This document shows positions 33,841 to 43,063 of a stretch of 64,000 bases of DNA, piece after piece. The position numbers were made by a program, and so were the translations under genes. Under the pieces are notes generated by a model that was not told the DNA's origin, did not search any database, and was given only the letters and a program-made list of their open reading frames with translations. The first letter of the stretch is position 1, and the number at the start of each line of letters is the position of its first letter. Source of the DNA: MWDV01 sp964634255 (GTDB taxonomy: Bacteria > Verrucomicrobiota > Verrucomicrobiia > Limisphaerales > MWDV01); contig CAZWJC010000001.1 in assembly GCA_964634255.1 (NCBI GenBank), positions 52,670 to 116,669 of the forward strand, read 5' to 3'.

Positions 33841-33959
33841 CGGCAAATTGTTCGGACGCCCGCCGGCCCTGTCAAAACATTCCGCCGGTTGTGAAGCGAA
33901 TAATCATGCGGCCAGCCGCGGGCGTTGACACCGCACTGCGGAATTCGCATAAAGCTGGC

Positions 33960-35342
33960 ATGCCGAAACATCGCACGCTGTCCCGTCGCGAGTTTCTGCG
34001 CGCCGCCGGCAAGACTTCGCTGGGCGTGGGCGCAGGACTTGCCCTCCCCAACCTCTTTCTCAATCGCACCCGCGCCGCCACCGGTCAGAATCCATCGGAC
34101 CTGATCCGCGTTGGCTTCATCGGTATGGGCGGGCAGGGCACGAGCAACATGAACGCGCTGAAGAAGATTGCGGCGACGGTGGCGGTCTGCGACGTGGACA
34201 AGACGCATCTGGCCACGGCGAAGGCCGCGGTTGAGAAGGCGAACGGCGGCACTTGCGCCGCCTACAGCGACTACCGGAAGCTGCTCGAAGACAAGTCCAT
34301 TGACGCCGTATGCGTGAGCACGCCGGATCATTGGCACACCTTGCCGGCGATCCACGCCTGCGAGGCGGGCAAGGACGTGTATTGCGAGAAACCGCTCACG
34401 CTGACCATCGCCGAGGGCCAGGCGCTGGTGAAGGTTGCCGCCCGCACCAAGCGCGTGGTGCAGACCGGCAGCCAGCAGCGTTCCGACCCCAAGTTCCTGA
34501 AGGCCGCGGAATACGTCCGCAACGGTCGCCTCGGGAAGATCAAGCGCGTGCTGGTGGGGCTCACCGGTGTCAACTACGCCGAGCGCGCCAAGCCGCTGCG
34601 AGTGCCGGACAGCGCGCCGCCGCCGGAACTGGATTACGACTTCTGGCTCGGCCCGGCGCCGTGGCGGCCCTACAACAAATACCGCGTTCACTATCTCTTC
34701 CGGTTCTTCTGGGATTACTCCGGCGGCCAGATGACGAACTGGGGCGCGCACCATCTCGACATCGCCCAGTGGGCGCTCGGCATGGACGAGAGCGGCCCGG
34801 TGGAGATTGAGGGCAAGGGTCAGTTCAACGCAGACAAACTCTTCGAAACCCCAGAGGCATTCAACCTCACCTACAAGTATGCCAACGGAGTCGTGGTGGA
34901 ATGCCGCAGCCCGCGCTCGCTTGCGTCGGAGTTGCTGCCGACCAAAGTGGAACAAGCCCACGAGATTCTGGACGGCAAGGACGCGTTCACCGGCTGCATC
35001 TTCGAAGGCGAAAAAGGCCTGCTCTACACGAACCGCGGCGTGGTGCGCGCCTGGCCGGATGCGATCTTCGAAGAGCCCATCAAGGCCAGCGACGTGCGGC
35101 TCTACGCGAGCACAGGACATCACCAAGACTGGCTGGAGTGCATCAAGAGCCGCAAGCAGCCGATCTGCAGCGCCTCTGTCGGGCATCGCTCCGCCACGGT
35201 CTGTCACCTCGGCAACATCGCGATCCGCACGGAGAAGAAGATCAAATGGGATCCGGCGAACGAGCAGATCGTGGGCGACACCGAGCTGGCCAAGTGGGCG
35301 GACAAGCCCTACCGCGCTCCGTGGGTGCTGCCGAAGGCCTGA
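33960..35342 (+). CDS. Tat-exported Gfo/Idh/MocA-family oxidoreductase
   Basis: A 460-residue NAD(P)-dependent oxidoreductase with a twin-arginine signal (LSRREFLRAAGKTSLGVGAG at about 7-26). The Rossmann motif is RVGFIGMGGQG (about 50-60), the substrate motif is EKPLTLTIAEG, and the C-terminal domain carries GGQMTNWGAHHLDIAQWALG. The protein folds with its cofactor in the cytoplasm and is then exported. Verrucomicrobiota and Planctomycetota have many of these, acting on sugars or inositols; the substrate is not determinable. It is divergent from the metallophosphoesterase. Confidence 0.88.
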   Translation: MPKHRTLSRREFLRAAGKTSLGVGAGLALPNLFLNRTRAATGQNPSDLIRVGFIGMGGQGTSNMNALKKIAATVAVCDVDKTHLATAKAAVEKANGGTCAAYSDYRKLLEDKSIDAVCVSTPDHWHTLPAIHACEAGKDVYCEKPLTLTIAEGQALVKVAARTKRVVQTGSQQRSDPKFLKAAEYVRNGRLGKIKRVLVGLTGVNYAERAKPLRVPDSAPPPELDYDFWLGPAPWRPYNKYRVHYLFRFFWDYSGGQMTNWGAHHLDIAQWALGMDESGPVEIEGKGQFNADKLFETPEAFNLTYKYANGVVVECRSPRSLASELLPTKVEQAHEILDGKDAFTGCIFEGEKGLLYTNRGVVRAWPDAIFEEPIKASDVRLYASTGHHQDWLECIKSRKQPICSASVGHRSATVCHLGNIAIRTEKKIKWDPANEQIVGDTELAKWADKPYRAPWVLPKA

Positions 35343-35647
35343 GAGCCTGTCCGGCCGGTTTGGAGCTCCGCCTTCAGGCGGTCCTGCTCGGAAGACGGGC
35401 TGAAGACGGGACGGCAAACCGATCCGCAGACGGCTGACAGGAGAATTGTCGGGAAGAAGATGCAGTCACAGGTGTGGCGTCCGCATCGCCTTCCTGATCT
35501 TCTTGCCCCCATTTTCCTGCCATGAAAGGCCCGAAGGGCGCCGGGAGCCCCCCACTCGGCGATTTTGCACGTCTGAACGTTCCGCTTGCTGGCGACCTGC
35601 CAGACTGCTACAAGGGCGTCCGTCTTGGGCAACTCGGAAAAGGAACC
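35343..35647. other. Intergenic region with a small hairpin element
   Basis: A 305-base gap without a convincing gene; open frames here are out-of-frame extensions. A hairpin CCGCC-TTCA-GGCGG (35368-35381) lies in the sequence GGAGCTCCGCCTTCAGGCGG, which I recall as a recurrent intergenic motif in this phylum. An AAGGA site precedes ATG 35648 of the beta-helix gene. Confidence 0.45.
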
Positions 35648-38600
35648 ATGCACAACCTCCGCTGCCAACTGACCGCCGCATTGTTTGGCGCGTCACTCCT
35701 CACTGCTTCCGCAGCTACGACGCGTTACGTAAACGTAAACAGCGCCACCCCCACGCCGCCCTACACCAACTGGGCCACCGCCGCAAAGTTGATTCAGGAC
35801 GCCGTGGACGCAGCGACCACGGGAGACGAGATCGTAGTCACCAACGGCGTTTATACCACCGGCGGGCAGGTGGTGTCTGGGATGAGCAACCGTGTAGCAG
35901 TGACCAAGCCGTTGACCCTGCGCAGCGTGAACGGGCCGGACGTGACGATCATCTGCGGTTGCCAAGTGCCGGGCACGACCAACGGTGCGGCGGCGATCCG
36001 GTGCGCGTATTTGACCAAAGGCGCGGTGCTGTCAGGTTTCACGCTCACCAACGGCGCGACGCAAACCTCCGGGGTCGACGAAAAGCAGCACTCGGGCGGT
36101 GGTGTCTGGTGCGAATCACCGAATGTGGTTGTGACCGATTGTGTGCTGACCGGCAATTCGGCCTACAACAGCGGCGGCGGGGCGTTTTCTGGCACGCTGA
36201 ACAACTGTACCTTGACGGGCAACTTCGCCCACTCCGGCGGCGGGGCGTCCTCTGCCACGCTGAACGACTGCACACTGACGGCCAACTCGGCTTACTCCGG
36301 CGGCGGCGCCTGCTATGGCACACTGAACAATTGCACGCTGATGGGCAACTCGGCTTCCGGGAACGGCGGCGGCGCACGAGAAGGCACGCTGAACCATTGC
36401 ACACTGACAGGCAACTCGGCCTACGACGGCGGCGGGGCCTACTATGCCACTCTGAAAAGCTGTGTGCTGACGAGCAACTCGGCTTCCGGGAACGGCGGCG
36501 GCGCATATTGCGGCATGCTCAACAACTGCACGCTGGCAGGCAACTCGGCCTACTACGGCGGCGGCGGCGCATACTCCGGCACGCTGAACCATTGCACGCT
36601 GACGGGCAACTCGGCTTCCCAGTACGGGGGCGGCGGCGCGCGTTTCAGCACGCTGAACAATTGCATCCTCTATTACAACACTGCGCCCAACGGCAGAAAC
36701 TTCGACTCCTGCACATTGAATTATTGCTGCACGCTGCCGCTGCCTTCCACGGGCACGGGTAATATCAGCGCCGAGCCGCTCCTCGCCAGTCTCTCCCATC
36801 TGAGCAGCAACTCGCCCTGTCGGGGGGCTGGGAGCGCCGTGTACGCCAGTGGTCAGGACCTGGACGGCGAGCCTTGGGCCAGCCCGCCCAGCATGGGCTG
36901 CGACGAGTTCTGGAGCGAGTCGGCAACCGGCGCGGTGAGCGTGGCCATTGGGGCGGCCTACACGAATGTGGCCGCAGGTTTCAACGTGGATTTCTCAGCC
37001 TTGATTGACGGGCGGGTAAGTGCCTCGCAGTGGGGTTTTGCCGACGGAGTGACGGTGAGCAACCAACCTTGCGTCTCGCATTCGTGGTTGGTTCCGGGGG
37101 ATTACAGAGTGGAATTGCGCGCCTTCAACGAGACGTACCCGGCCGGCGTGGCGGCCACGGTGCTGGTGCGGGTGGTGGCCCCGCCGGAGCATTACGTGGC
37201 GGTGGGTAGCAGCAATCCCGTGCCACCCTATAGCTCGTGGGCCATGGCGGCAACGAACATTCAGGATGCACTTGATGTTGCCGTGCCGGGAGCATTGGTG
37301 TTGGTGACCAATGGGATTTACGCCGCCGGGGGGCGGGCGGTGTATGCAACGATGACCAACCGGGTGGCGATCACGAAGCCGTTGACCCTCCGTAGCGTCA
37401 ACGGGCCAGAGTTCACCGTTATCCAAGGCTACCAAGTGCCCGGCACAACCAATGGCGTGGAGGCGATCCGGTGTGTATCCTTGGCCAGCGGCGCGGTGCT
37501 GTCGGGGTTCACGCTGACCAATGGCGCGACGCAGTTCTCTTGGGAACATTACGAGCAGAAATGTGGCGGAGGAGTGTTGTGTGAATCGGTAAGCGCGGTT
37601 GTGACCAACTGTGTGCTGACCGGCAACTCGGCCTCCTCCGGCGGAGGCGGCGCATATTCCGGCATGCTGAACAATTGCACATTGACAGGTAACTCGGCTG
37701 CCTGGTCCGGCGGCGGCGCATTTTCCGGCATGCTGAACAATTGCACACTGACAGGTAACTCCGCTGCCTATTACGGCGGCGGCGCATATTCCGGCATGCT
37801 CAACAATTGCACACTGACCGGCAACTCAGCTGCCTGGCACGGCGGCGGCGCAAGTTCCGGCACGCTCAATAACTGCACACTGACGGGCAACTCGGCTGCC
37901 TGGTCCGGCGGCGGCGCATATTCCGGCACGCTGAACAACTGCATGCTGACGGCCAACTCGGTTTCCCTGTCCGGCGGCGGCGCAAGTTCCGGCACGCTCA
38001 ATAACTGCACACTGACGGGCAACTCGGCTGCCTGGTCCGGCGGCGGCGCATATTCCGGCAAGCTCAACAACTGCATCCTCTATTACAACACTGCGCCAGA
38101 CGGCGGGAACTTCGAGTCTTCCTGCACATTGGACTATTGCTGCGCCACGCCGCTGCCTTTCGCGGGCACGGGCAATATCACGAACGCCCCACTCCTGGCG
38201 AGTCTTTCGCACCTAAGTGCCGCTTCGCCCTGTCGCGGAACGGGCAGTGCGGCTTATACCACCGGCCTGGATATTGACGGCGAGCCGTGGGCCAACCTGC
38301 CCAGCATTGGCTGCGACGAGTTCTGGAGCGGGTCGGTAACCGGCGCGTTGAGCGTCACCATCGCGGCTGCCTACACCAATGTGGCTGTGGGCTTGAGCGT
38401 GGATTTCCGAGCCATGATTGATGGCCGGGTGAGCGCTTCCCGGTGGGACTTTGGCGACGGAGCGACCGTGAGCAACCAGCCCTGCGTCGCGCACTCGTGG
38501 GCTACCCCGGGAGAGTACGTGGTGACGTTGCGCGCCTTCAACGAGACGCATCCGGATGGCGTGACGGGCACGATGGTGGTGCGGGTGTTGAGACAGCCGG

Positions 38601-40180
38601 TCCATTATGTGGCGATGGAGAGTGTCTCGCCCGTGCCGCCCTATAGCTCGTGGGCCACGGCGGCGACGAACATTCAGGAAGCGGTAGATGGGGCGGTTGC
38701 AGGCGGCGAAATTGTGGTGACCAACGGGGTTTATGCCACCGGTGGCCGGGCGGTGTATGGGAAGAGCAACCGCGTGGCGGTGACCAAGCCCTTGACGGTG
38801 CGGAGTGTGAACGGACCGGGGGTGACCCGCATTGTGGGCTGCCGGGTGCCGATCACGAACAATGAACCGCTGGCAGTACGGTGTGTGTATATGGCGAACG
38901 GGGCGATACTCTCGGGGTTCACGCTGACTAACGGGGCGACGCCAGCCACCGATGATTTCGTGCGGGGCGAATCCGGCGGCGGGGTGTGGTGCGAATCGCC
39001 GAGCGCGGTGGTGAGCAACTGCGTGCTGACGGGCAACTCGGCTTCCCAGTACGGCGGCGGGGCCTACTATGCCACGCTGAAGAGCTGCGTGCTGACGAGC
39101 AACTCGGCTTTCAGCAGCGGCGGCGGAGCCTATTCTTGCACGCTGGACGACTGCACACTTACAGGGAATTCATCCTGCGATGGCGGTGGGGCATCTTCCG
39201 GCACGCTGAACCACTGCACGTTGACGGACAACTCGGCCGTCTACGGCGGCGGGGCATCTTCCTGCACGCTGAACGACTGCACACTCACAGGGAATTTGGC
39301 CACCGATGGCGGCGGCGGGGCATCTTCCTGCACGCTGGACGACTGCACACTCACAGGGAATTTGGCCACCGATGGCGGCGGGGCCTACTATGCCACTCTG
39401 AAAAGCTGTGTGCTGACGAGCAACTCGGCTTCCAGCGGCGGCGGGGCCTATGTTTGCACGCTGAACCACTGCACACTCGCAGGGAATTCGGCCCACCGTG
39501 GCGGCGGGGACCGCTCTGGCACGCTCATCAACTGTGTTGTGTACTACAACGGCACTGGACCGTGGGGCAACTATTACGGCAGCATGCTTGACTTTTGCTG
39601 TACGACGCCAATGGCTTACTGGGGCGTTGGCAATATCACCAATGCCCCGTTGTTTGTGGCCACACATGACTGGAGCGATCTGCGACTGCAATCCAACTCC
39701 CCCTGCATCAACGGCGGCAATAATGCGTTGGCTACTGGCCCCACGGACTTGGACGGCTTGCCCCGGATCGTCGGCGGCACGGTGGACATGGGGGCGTATG
39801 AGTTTCAGTCGCCGGCCAGCACGCTCTCCTATGCCTGGGCACAGAAGTATGGCTTGCCCACGGACGGCTCCGCGGATTTCGTGGATCCGGATTTGGACGG
39901 CCACAACAACTGGCAGGAATGGCGGGCGGATACGTCGCCCACGAACGCCTTGTCCCGGCTGGCTTTGGTGTCTCCCACGAATGCTCCAACCGGCATGGCC
40001 GTCACCTGGCAGAGCGTGGCCGCCCGAAGCTACTTCCTGGAGCGCGGCACGAACCTGGCCGATGCGCCCGCGATGCTGACCTTGGCCACGAACATTCTCG
40101 GCAAAGCCGGCACGACGACGTTCACCGACACCACGGCCACCAACGGCGGGCCTTACTTCTACCGCGTGGGCGTGCAGTAA
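35648..40180 (+). CDS. Giant secreted beta-helix protein with PKD domains
   Basis: A 1510-residue exported protein. ATG 35648, with a GGAA ribosome-binding site, starts a signal peptide ending LLTASA. It is built of three units. Each has a right-handed beta-helix of pectate-lyase type beginning Y-V-x-V-x-S-x-x-P-x-P-P-Y-x-x-W-A and containing 22-residue rungs such as GGGAYSGTLNNCTLTGNSA. Units 1 and 2 are followed by a PKD-like Ig domain (G-x-G-x-T-V-S-N-Q-P-C-V-x-H-S-W). The third unit ends in a choice-of-anchor Q motif (SPCINGGNN, GTVDMGAYEF) and a calcium-binding DPDLDGHNNWQEW segment. No anchor or PEP-CTERM tail is seen. It is likely an adhesin or a polysaccharide-binding surface protein; catalytic residues are not evident. 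Confidence 0.88.
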   Translation: MHNLRCQLTAALFGASLLTASAATTRYVNVNSATPTPPYTNWATAAKLIQDAVDAATTGDEIVVTNGVYTTGGQVVSGMSNRVAVTKPLTLRSVNGPDVTIICGCQVPGTTNGAAAIRCAYLTKGAVLSGFTLTNGATQTSGVDEKQHSGGGVWCESPNVVVTDCVLTGNSAYNSGGGAFSGTLNNCTLTGNFAHSGGGASSATLNDCTLTANSAYSGGGACYGTLNNCTLMGNSASGNGGGAREGTLNHCTLTGNSAYDGGGAYYATLKSCVLTSNSASGNGGGAYCGMLNNCTLAGNSAYYGGGGAYSGTLNHCTLTGNSASQYGGGGARFSTLNNCILYYNTAPNGRNFDSCTLNYCCTLPLPSTGTGNISAEPLLASLSHLSSNSPCRGAGSAVYASGQDLDGEPWASPPSMGCDEFWSESATGAVSVAIGAAYTNVAAGFNVDFSALIDGRVSASQWGFADGVTVSNQPCVSHSWLVPGDYRVELRAFNETYPAGVAATVLVRVVAPPEHYVAVGSSNPVPPYSSWAMAATNIQDALDVAVPGALVLVTNGIYAAGGRAVYATMTNRVAITKPLTLRSVNGPEFTVIQGYQVPGTTNGVEAIRCVSLASGAVLSGFTLTNGATQFSWEHYEQKCGGGVLCESVSAVVTNCVLTGNSASSGGGGAYSGMLNNCTLTGNSAAWSGGGAFSGMLNNCTLTGNSAAYYGGGAYSGMLNNCTLTGNSAAWHGGGASSGTLNNCTLTGNSAAWSGGGAYSGTLNNCMLTANSVSLSGGGASSGTLNNCTLTGNSAAWSGGGAYSGKLNNCILYYNTAPDGGNFESSCTLDYCCATPLPFAGTGNITNAPLLASLSHLSAASPCRGTGSAAYTTGLDIDGEPWANLPSIGCDEFWSGSVTGALSVTIAAAYTNVAVGLSVDFRAMIDGRVSASRWDFGDGATVSNQPCVAHSWATPGEYVVTLRAFNETHPDGVTGTMVVRVLRQPVHYVAMESVSPVPPYSSWATAATNIQEAVDGAVAGGEIVVTNGVYATGGRAVYGKSNRVAVTKPLTVRSVNGPGVTRIVGCRVPITNNEPLAVRCVYMANGAILSGFTLTNGATPATDDFVRGESGGGVWCESPSAVVSNCVLTGNSASQYGGGAYYATLKSCVLTSNSAFSSGGGAYSCTLDDCTLTGNSSCDGGGASSGTLNHCTLTDNSAVYGGGASSCTLNDCTLTGNLATDGGGGASSCTLDDCTLTGNLATDGGGAYYATLKSCVLTSNSASSGGGAYVCTLNHCTLAGNSAHRGGGDRSGTLINCVVYYNGTGPWGNYYGSMLDFCCTTPMAYWGVGNITNAPLFVATHDWSDLRLQSNSPCINGGNNALATGPTDLDGLPRIVGGTVDMGAYEFQSPASTLSYAWAQKYGLPTDGSADFVDPDLDGHNNWQEWRADTSPTNALSRLALVSPTNAPTGMAVTWQSVAARSYFLERGTNLADAPAMLTLATNILGKAGTTTFTDTTATNGGPYFYRVGVQ
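36157..36680 (+). repeat. First beta-helix rung array
   Basis: Tandem coding repeats of 66-69 bases, each encoding one beta-helix rung with N-C-T-L-T-G-N-S-A. Base-level similarity between rungs is high. Coding, not CRISPR. Confidence 0.85.
36428..36487 (+). repeat. 60-base direct repeat, copy 1
   Basis: Sixty bases identical to 39374-39433, encoding part of two rungs (YYATLKSCVLTSNSA). A third, slightly diverged copy starts at 39057. Confidence 0.85.
37630..38095 (+). repeat. Second beta-helix rung array
   Basis: Tandem 66-base rungs, among the most uniform in the gene, with repeated GNSAAWSGGGAYSGTLNNC units, suggesting recent expansion. Confidence 0.85.
39027..39545 (+). repeat. Third beta-helix rung array
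   Basis: Tandem 60-69-base rungs with more variation than the second array. Two nearly identical rungs containing LDDCTLTGN and LNDCTLTGN lie side by side. Confidence 0.85.
39374..39433 (+). repeat. 60-base direct repeat, copy 2
   Basis: Identical to 36428-36487, about 2.9 kb away in the same orientation, inside the third rung array. Confidence 0.85.
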
Positions 40181-40383
40181 GAGACGACGGCCAGAAACCG
40201 CAGTTGAACAGCGAAGACGGGAAGACGCGAAGTCGCGGGCAAGACTTTCGGCCCGGCGGCTTCACGTTCTGCTTCGCGCCTTCGCTGTTCGTTTCAAGGC
40301 AGCATCCTGGTCCAACAGCGGCCTCGACCAACGGCCAAAATCGCTCGACACCCGGCCCCCCCGTTGGCAACCTGCGCGGCGAT

Positions 40384-42183
40384 TTGCAGACCTTGAACGC
40401 TGAACTGTTCGCTAAAGCCAAGTCGCTCGGATTCTCCGACCGGCAGATCGCTCATTTGACCGGCCAGACCGAGGACGAAACCCGTGCCGCCCGCAAGCAA
40501 CTCGGCCTTGTTCCCAGTTACCGGCTCGTGGACACCTGCGCCGCTGAGTTCGAGGCTTACACGCCCTACTACTACTCCACTTACGACCGCGGCGACGACG
40601 AGGTGAAGCCCAGCGACCGCAAGAAGGTCATGATCCTCGGCGGCGGCCCGAACCGCATCGGGCAGGGCATCGAGTTTGACTACTGCTGCGTCCATGCCGC
40701 GTTCGCGCTGAAGGAGGACGGCTTCGAGACGATCATGGTCAACTCGAACCCGGAGACGGTCTCGACCGACTACGACACCAGCGACAAGCTATACTTCGAG
40801 CCGCTGACGCTGGAAGACGTGCTGCACATTTACGAGCGGGAGAAGTGCTGGGGCGCGATCGCGCAGTTCGGCGGCCAGACGCCGCTGAACCTCGCCCTGG
40901 GCCTACAAAAGAACGGCGTCAACATCATCGGCACGTCGCCGCAGGAGATCGAGATCGCCGAGGACCGCAAGCTCTTCGCGGCGATGCTGAACAAGCTGAA
41001 CATCCCGCAGCCGCCAAACGGTATCGCCACCAACGAGCAGGAAGCGCTCGAAGCCGCGAAGAAACTGACCTACCCGATCCTCGTCCGCCCGAGTTTCGTC
41101 CTCGGCGGGCGCGCGATGCAGATCGTCTTCTCCGACGCGGAGCTCCAGCATTACATGCGTTTCGCCGTCGAGGCATCGCCTGAGCGCCCGGTGCTCGTGG
41201 ACAAGTTCCTCGAGGACGCCACCGAGGTGGACGTGGATTGCATCGCCGATGTGGGCCAGTTCGACGATCCGGACCAGGGTGCGATCGTCATCGGCGGATT
41301 GCTGGAGCACATCGAGTTCGCGGGCGTTCACTCCGGCGACGCTGCCATGGTGCTGCCGCCACACACGCTTTCCTACCACACCATCCAGACCATCCGCGAA
41401 TACACCCACGCGATGGCGCGCGAGCTGAAGGTCATCGGTCTGATGAACGTGCAATACGCCGTGAAGGACGACGTGGTGTATGTGCTGGAAGTCAACCCGC
41501 GCGCGTCGCGCACCGTGCCGTTCGTGAGCAAGGCCATTGGCGTGCCGCTGGCAAAGCTCGCCGCGAAGGTCATGGCTGGCAAGACGCTCAAGGAACTGGG
41601 CTTCACCGAAGAAATCTGGCCGAAGTACTGGGCCGTGAAGGAATCCGTGTTTCCCTTCAACCGCTTTCACGGCCAGGACATTCTGCTCTCGCCCGAGATG
41701 CGCAGCACCGGCGAAGTGATGGGGCTTGATGCCAACCTGGGCATCGCCTACGCGAAGTCACAGATGGCCGCCGGCGCGCCGTTGCCGCTCAAAGGCAAGG
41801 TCTTCATCAGCGTCAGCGACCGGGACAAGCCGCAGATTCCGGCCATCGCCAAGCGATTCGCCGATCTTGGCTTTGAAATCGTTTCCACGGGGCGCACGGC
41901 GCAGGTGCTCGAAGCCGTCGGCTTGAAGGTGCAGAAGATTTTCAAGCTCAACGAAGGCCGCCCCAACGCGCTCGACTTGATCAAGAACCGCGAGCTGCAG
42001 CTCGTCATTAACACTCCCGCCGGCCCCACCCCGCGGGCCGACCAAACCAAGATCCGCACCACGGCGGTGTATTCCGGCGTGCCGACCATGACCACGCTGA
42101 GTAGCGCGAAGGCGGCTCTCCTGGGCATTGCCGCCCTTCAGAAACGGGGTTACGCGGTGCAGACGCTGCAGGAGTATCACTGA
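40384..42183 (+). CDS. carB: Carbamoyl-phosphate synthase large chain, C-terminal half only
   Basis: About 599 residues matching the second half of CarB: the oligomerisation linker LGFSDRQIAHLTGQ and DTCAAEFEAYTPYYYSTYD, a complete second ATP-grasp domain (GGGPNRIGQGIEFDYCCVHA, NSNPETVSTDYDTSDKLYFE, QFGGQTPLNLAL, EVNPRASRTVPFVSKA) and the methylglyoxal-synthase-like allosteric domain from about residue 468. The N-terminal half with the bicarbonate-phosphorylating ATP-grasp domain is absent from the window. No ATG opens it: TTG 40384 and TTG 40393 are the only plausible starts and the frame continues open into the preceding gene. The body has no stops or frameshifts. Either carB is split, as in some archaea and Aquifex, or this is a 5'-truncated copy. 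Confidence 0.8.
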   Translation: MQTLNAELFAKAKSLGFSDRQIAHLTGQTEDETRAARKQLGLVPSYRLVDTCAAEFEAYTPYYYSTYDRGDDEVKPSDRKKVMILGGGPNRIGQGIEFDYCCVHAAFALKEDGFETIMVNSNPETVSTDYDTSDKLYFEPLTLEDVLHIYEREKCWGAIAQFGGQTPLNLALGLQKNGVNIIGTSPQEIEIAEDRKLFAAMLNKLNIPQPPNGIATNEQEALEAAKKLTYPILVRPSFVLGGRAMQIVFSDAELQHYMRFAVEASPERPVLVDKFLEDATEVDVDCIADVGQFDDPDQGAIVIGGLLEHIEFAGVHSGDAAMVLPPHTLSYHTIQTIREYTHAMARELKVIGLMNVQYAVKDDVVYVLEVNPRASRTVPFVSKAIGVPLAKLAAKVMAGKTLKELGFTEEIWPKYWAVKESVFPFNRFHGQDILLSPEMRSTGEVMGLDANLGIAYAKSQMAAGAPLPLKGKVFISVSDRDKPQIPAIAKRFADLGFEIVSTGRTAQVLEAVGLKVQKIFKLNEGRPNALDLIKNRELQLVINTPAGPTPRADQTKIRTTAVYSGVPTMTTLSSAKAALLGIAALQKRGYAVQTLQEYH

Positions 42184-42288
42184 GTTGCAGTCGCGGCGCG
42201 CACGCCGGTTTGGAACGTTCCTTACGACGTGTTCCCGGGAGTGGCCAGCGCAGTTTGCGATTGCTTTTTCACTTCGTAACAGGGCTTG

Positions 42289-43038
42289 ATGTTCCCGATG
42301 CCAGACAGCGAAAAGAGCAAACCTGAAGCCCCAGCCCGGCAAGCCGGAAACGCTGATGCCGCACGCCGGCGCAGTCGCCGTGGAGGACGCGGTCGGCGAG
42401 GCGGCGGCGGCGGGCGGAGTCGCCGTCCTGCGGCGGCTGCCGAATCCGAGGCGGCGCCCGCGGAGATGACTGCCGCTGCCGCGCAACCGCCAGTGGAGAC
42501 GCTACCGCCCGCAGAACCCGTGGTAGAGGCGCGCGCAACGGAAGCGGTGCCGGTCGAATCCGCCGCTGCCATGGCGCAAGCCCCAGTTTCGCCAGAAGTT
42601 GAAGCCGCGCCCGAGAAGTCGGAATCTGCGCCCCCCCCTCCTCCGCCCGCGCCCAGAGTTTTTACACCACCACCACCTCCGCCGCGGCCCGCACCGCGCA
42701 GCGAACCCATCGTGGCCGCCATTGCTCATGCCAACGAGATCATCGTCGAGTTGCGTGAGGCGCTGGCAGACATGGAGGAGATCGTCGAGCTGCTTGAAAT
42801 CGCCGACGTACAAAAGAAGGATGACGAGCGCGAGATCGAATCCCTTCGCCGTGCTTTGAGTCAACTGCAGCGGGCGCGCGAACAGATGCAACAACGGCAT
42901 CCGCAGCATCAACAGGGGCGTCACGACCGTCATCACCCCCACCCGCACCAGAGGCCGCCGGCGCCGCGTCCGGCGCCCCCGGTCGAACCGCAACCCAGCG
43001 AGCCGGCGCCGCCTGCAGAGTCGCCGCCGCCCGCGTAA
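42289..43038 (+). CDS. Pro/Ala/Arg-rich protein with a coiled coil
   Basis: A 249-residue protein of biased composition. The first 50 residues are Arg/Gly-rich (RRSRRGGRGRRGGGGGRSRR), then come Pro/Ala/Glu-rich linkers. A coiled coil of about 60 residues follows near 145-200 (ANEIIVELREALADMEEIVE), and a His/Gln/Pro-rich tail ends it. The RGG-like stretch suggests nucleic-acid binding, but I do not recognise a family. The TPR protein gene starts 26 bases later. TTG 42286 or ATG 42298 are alternative starts. Confidence 0.55.
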   Translation: MFPMPDSEKSKPEAPARQAGNADAARRRSRRGGRGRRGGGGGRSRRPAAAAESEAAPAEMTAAAAQPPVETLPPAEPVVEARATEAVPVESAAAMAQAPVSPEVEAAPEKSESAPPPPPPAPRVFTPPPPPPRPAPRSEPIVAAIAHANEIIVELREALADMEEIVELLEIADVQKKDDEREIESLRRALSQLQRAREQMQQRHPQHQQGRHDRHHPHPHQRPPAPRPAPPVEPQPSEPAPPAESPPPA

Positions 43039-43063
43039 CTGGAGTTTTCCCGCGCGCCTGCCC

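Noticed and set aside
33798..35417. Minus-strand open frame of 539 codons opposite the Gfo/Idh/MocA gene
   Set aside because: Shadow of a GC-rich gene. The plus strand has Tat signal, Rossmann motif and EKP; the minus frame is His/Arg/Val-rich without domains.
36157..39545. Regularly spaced repeats that could suggest a CRISPR array
   Set aside because: Repeats are 66-69 bases, in frame and encode beta-helix rungs; there are no constant 25-37 base repeats with unique spacers and no cas genes.
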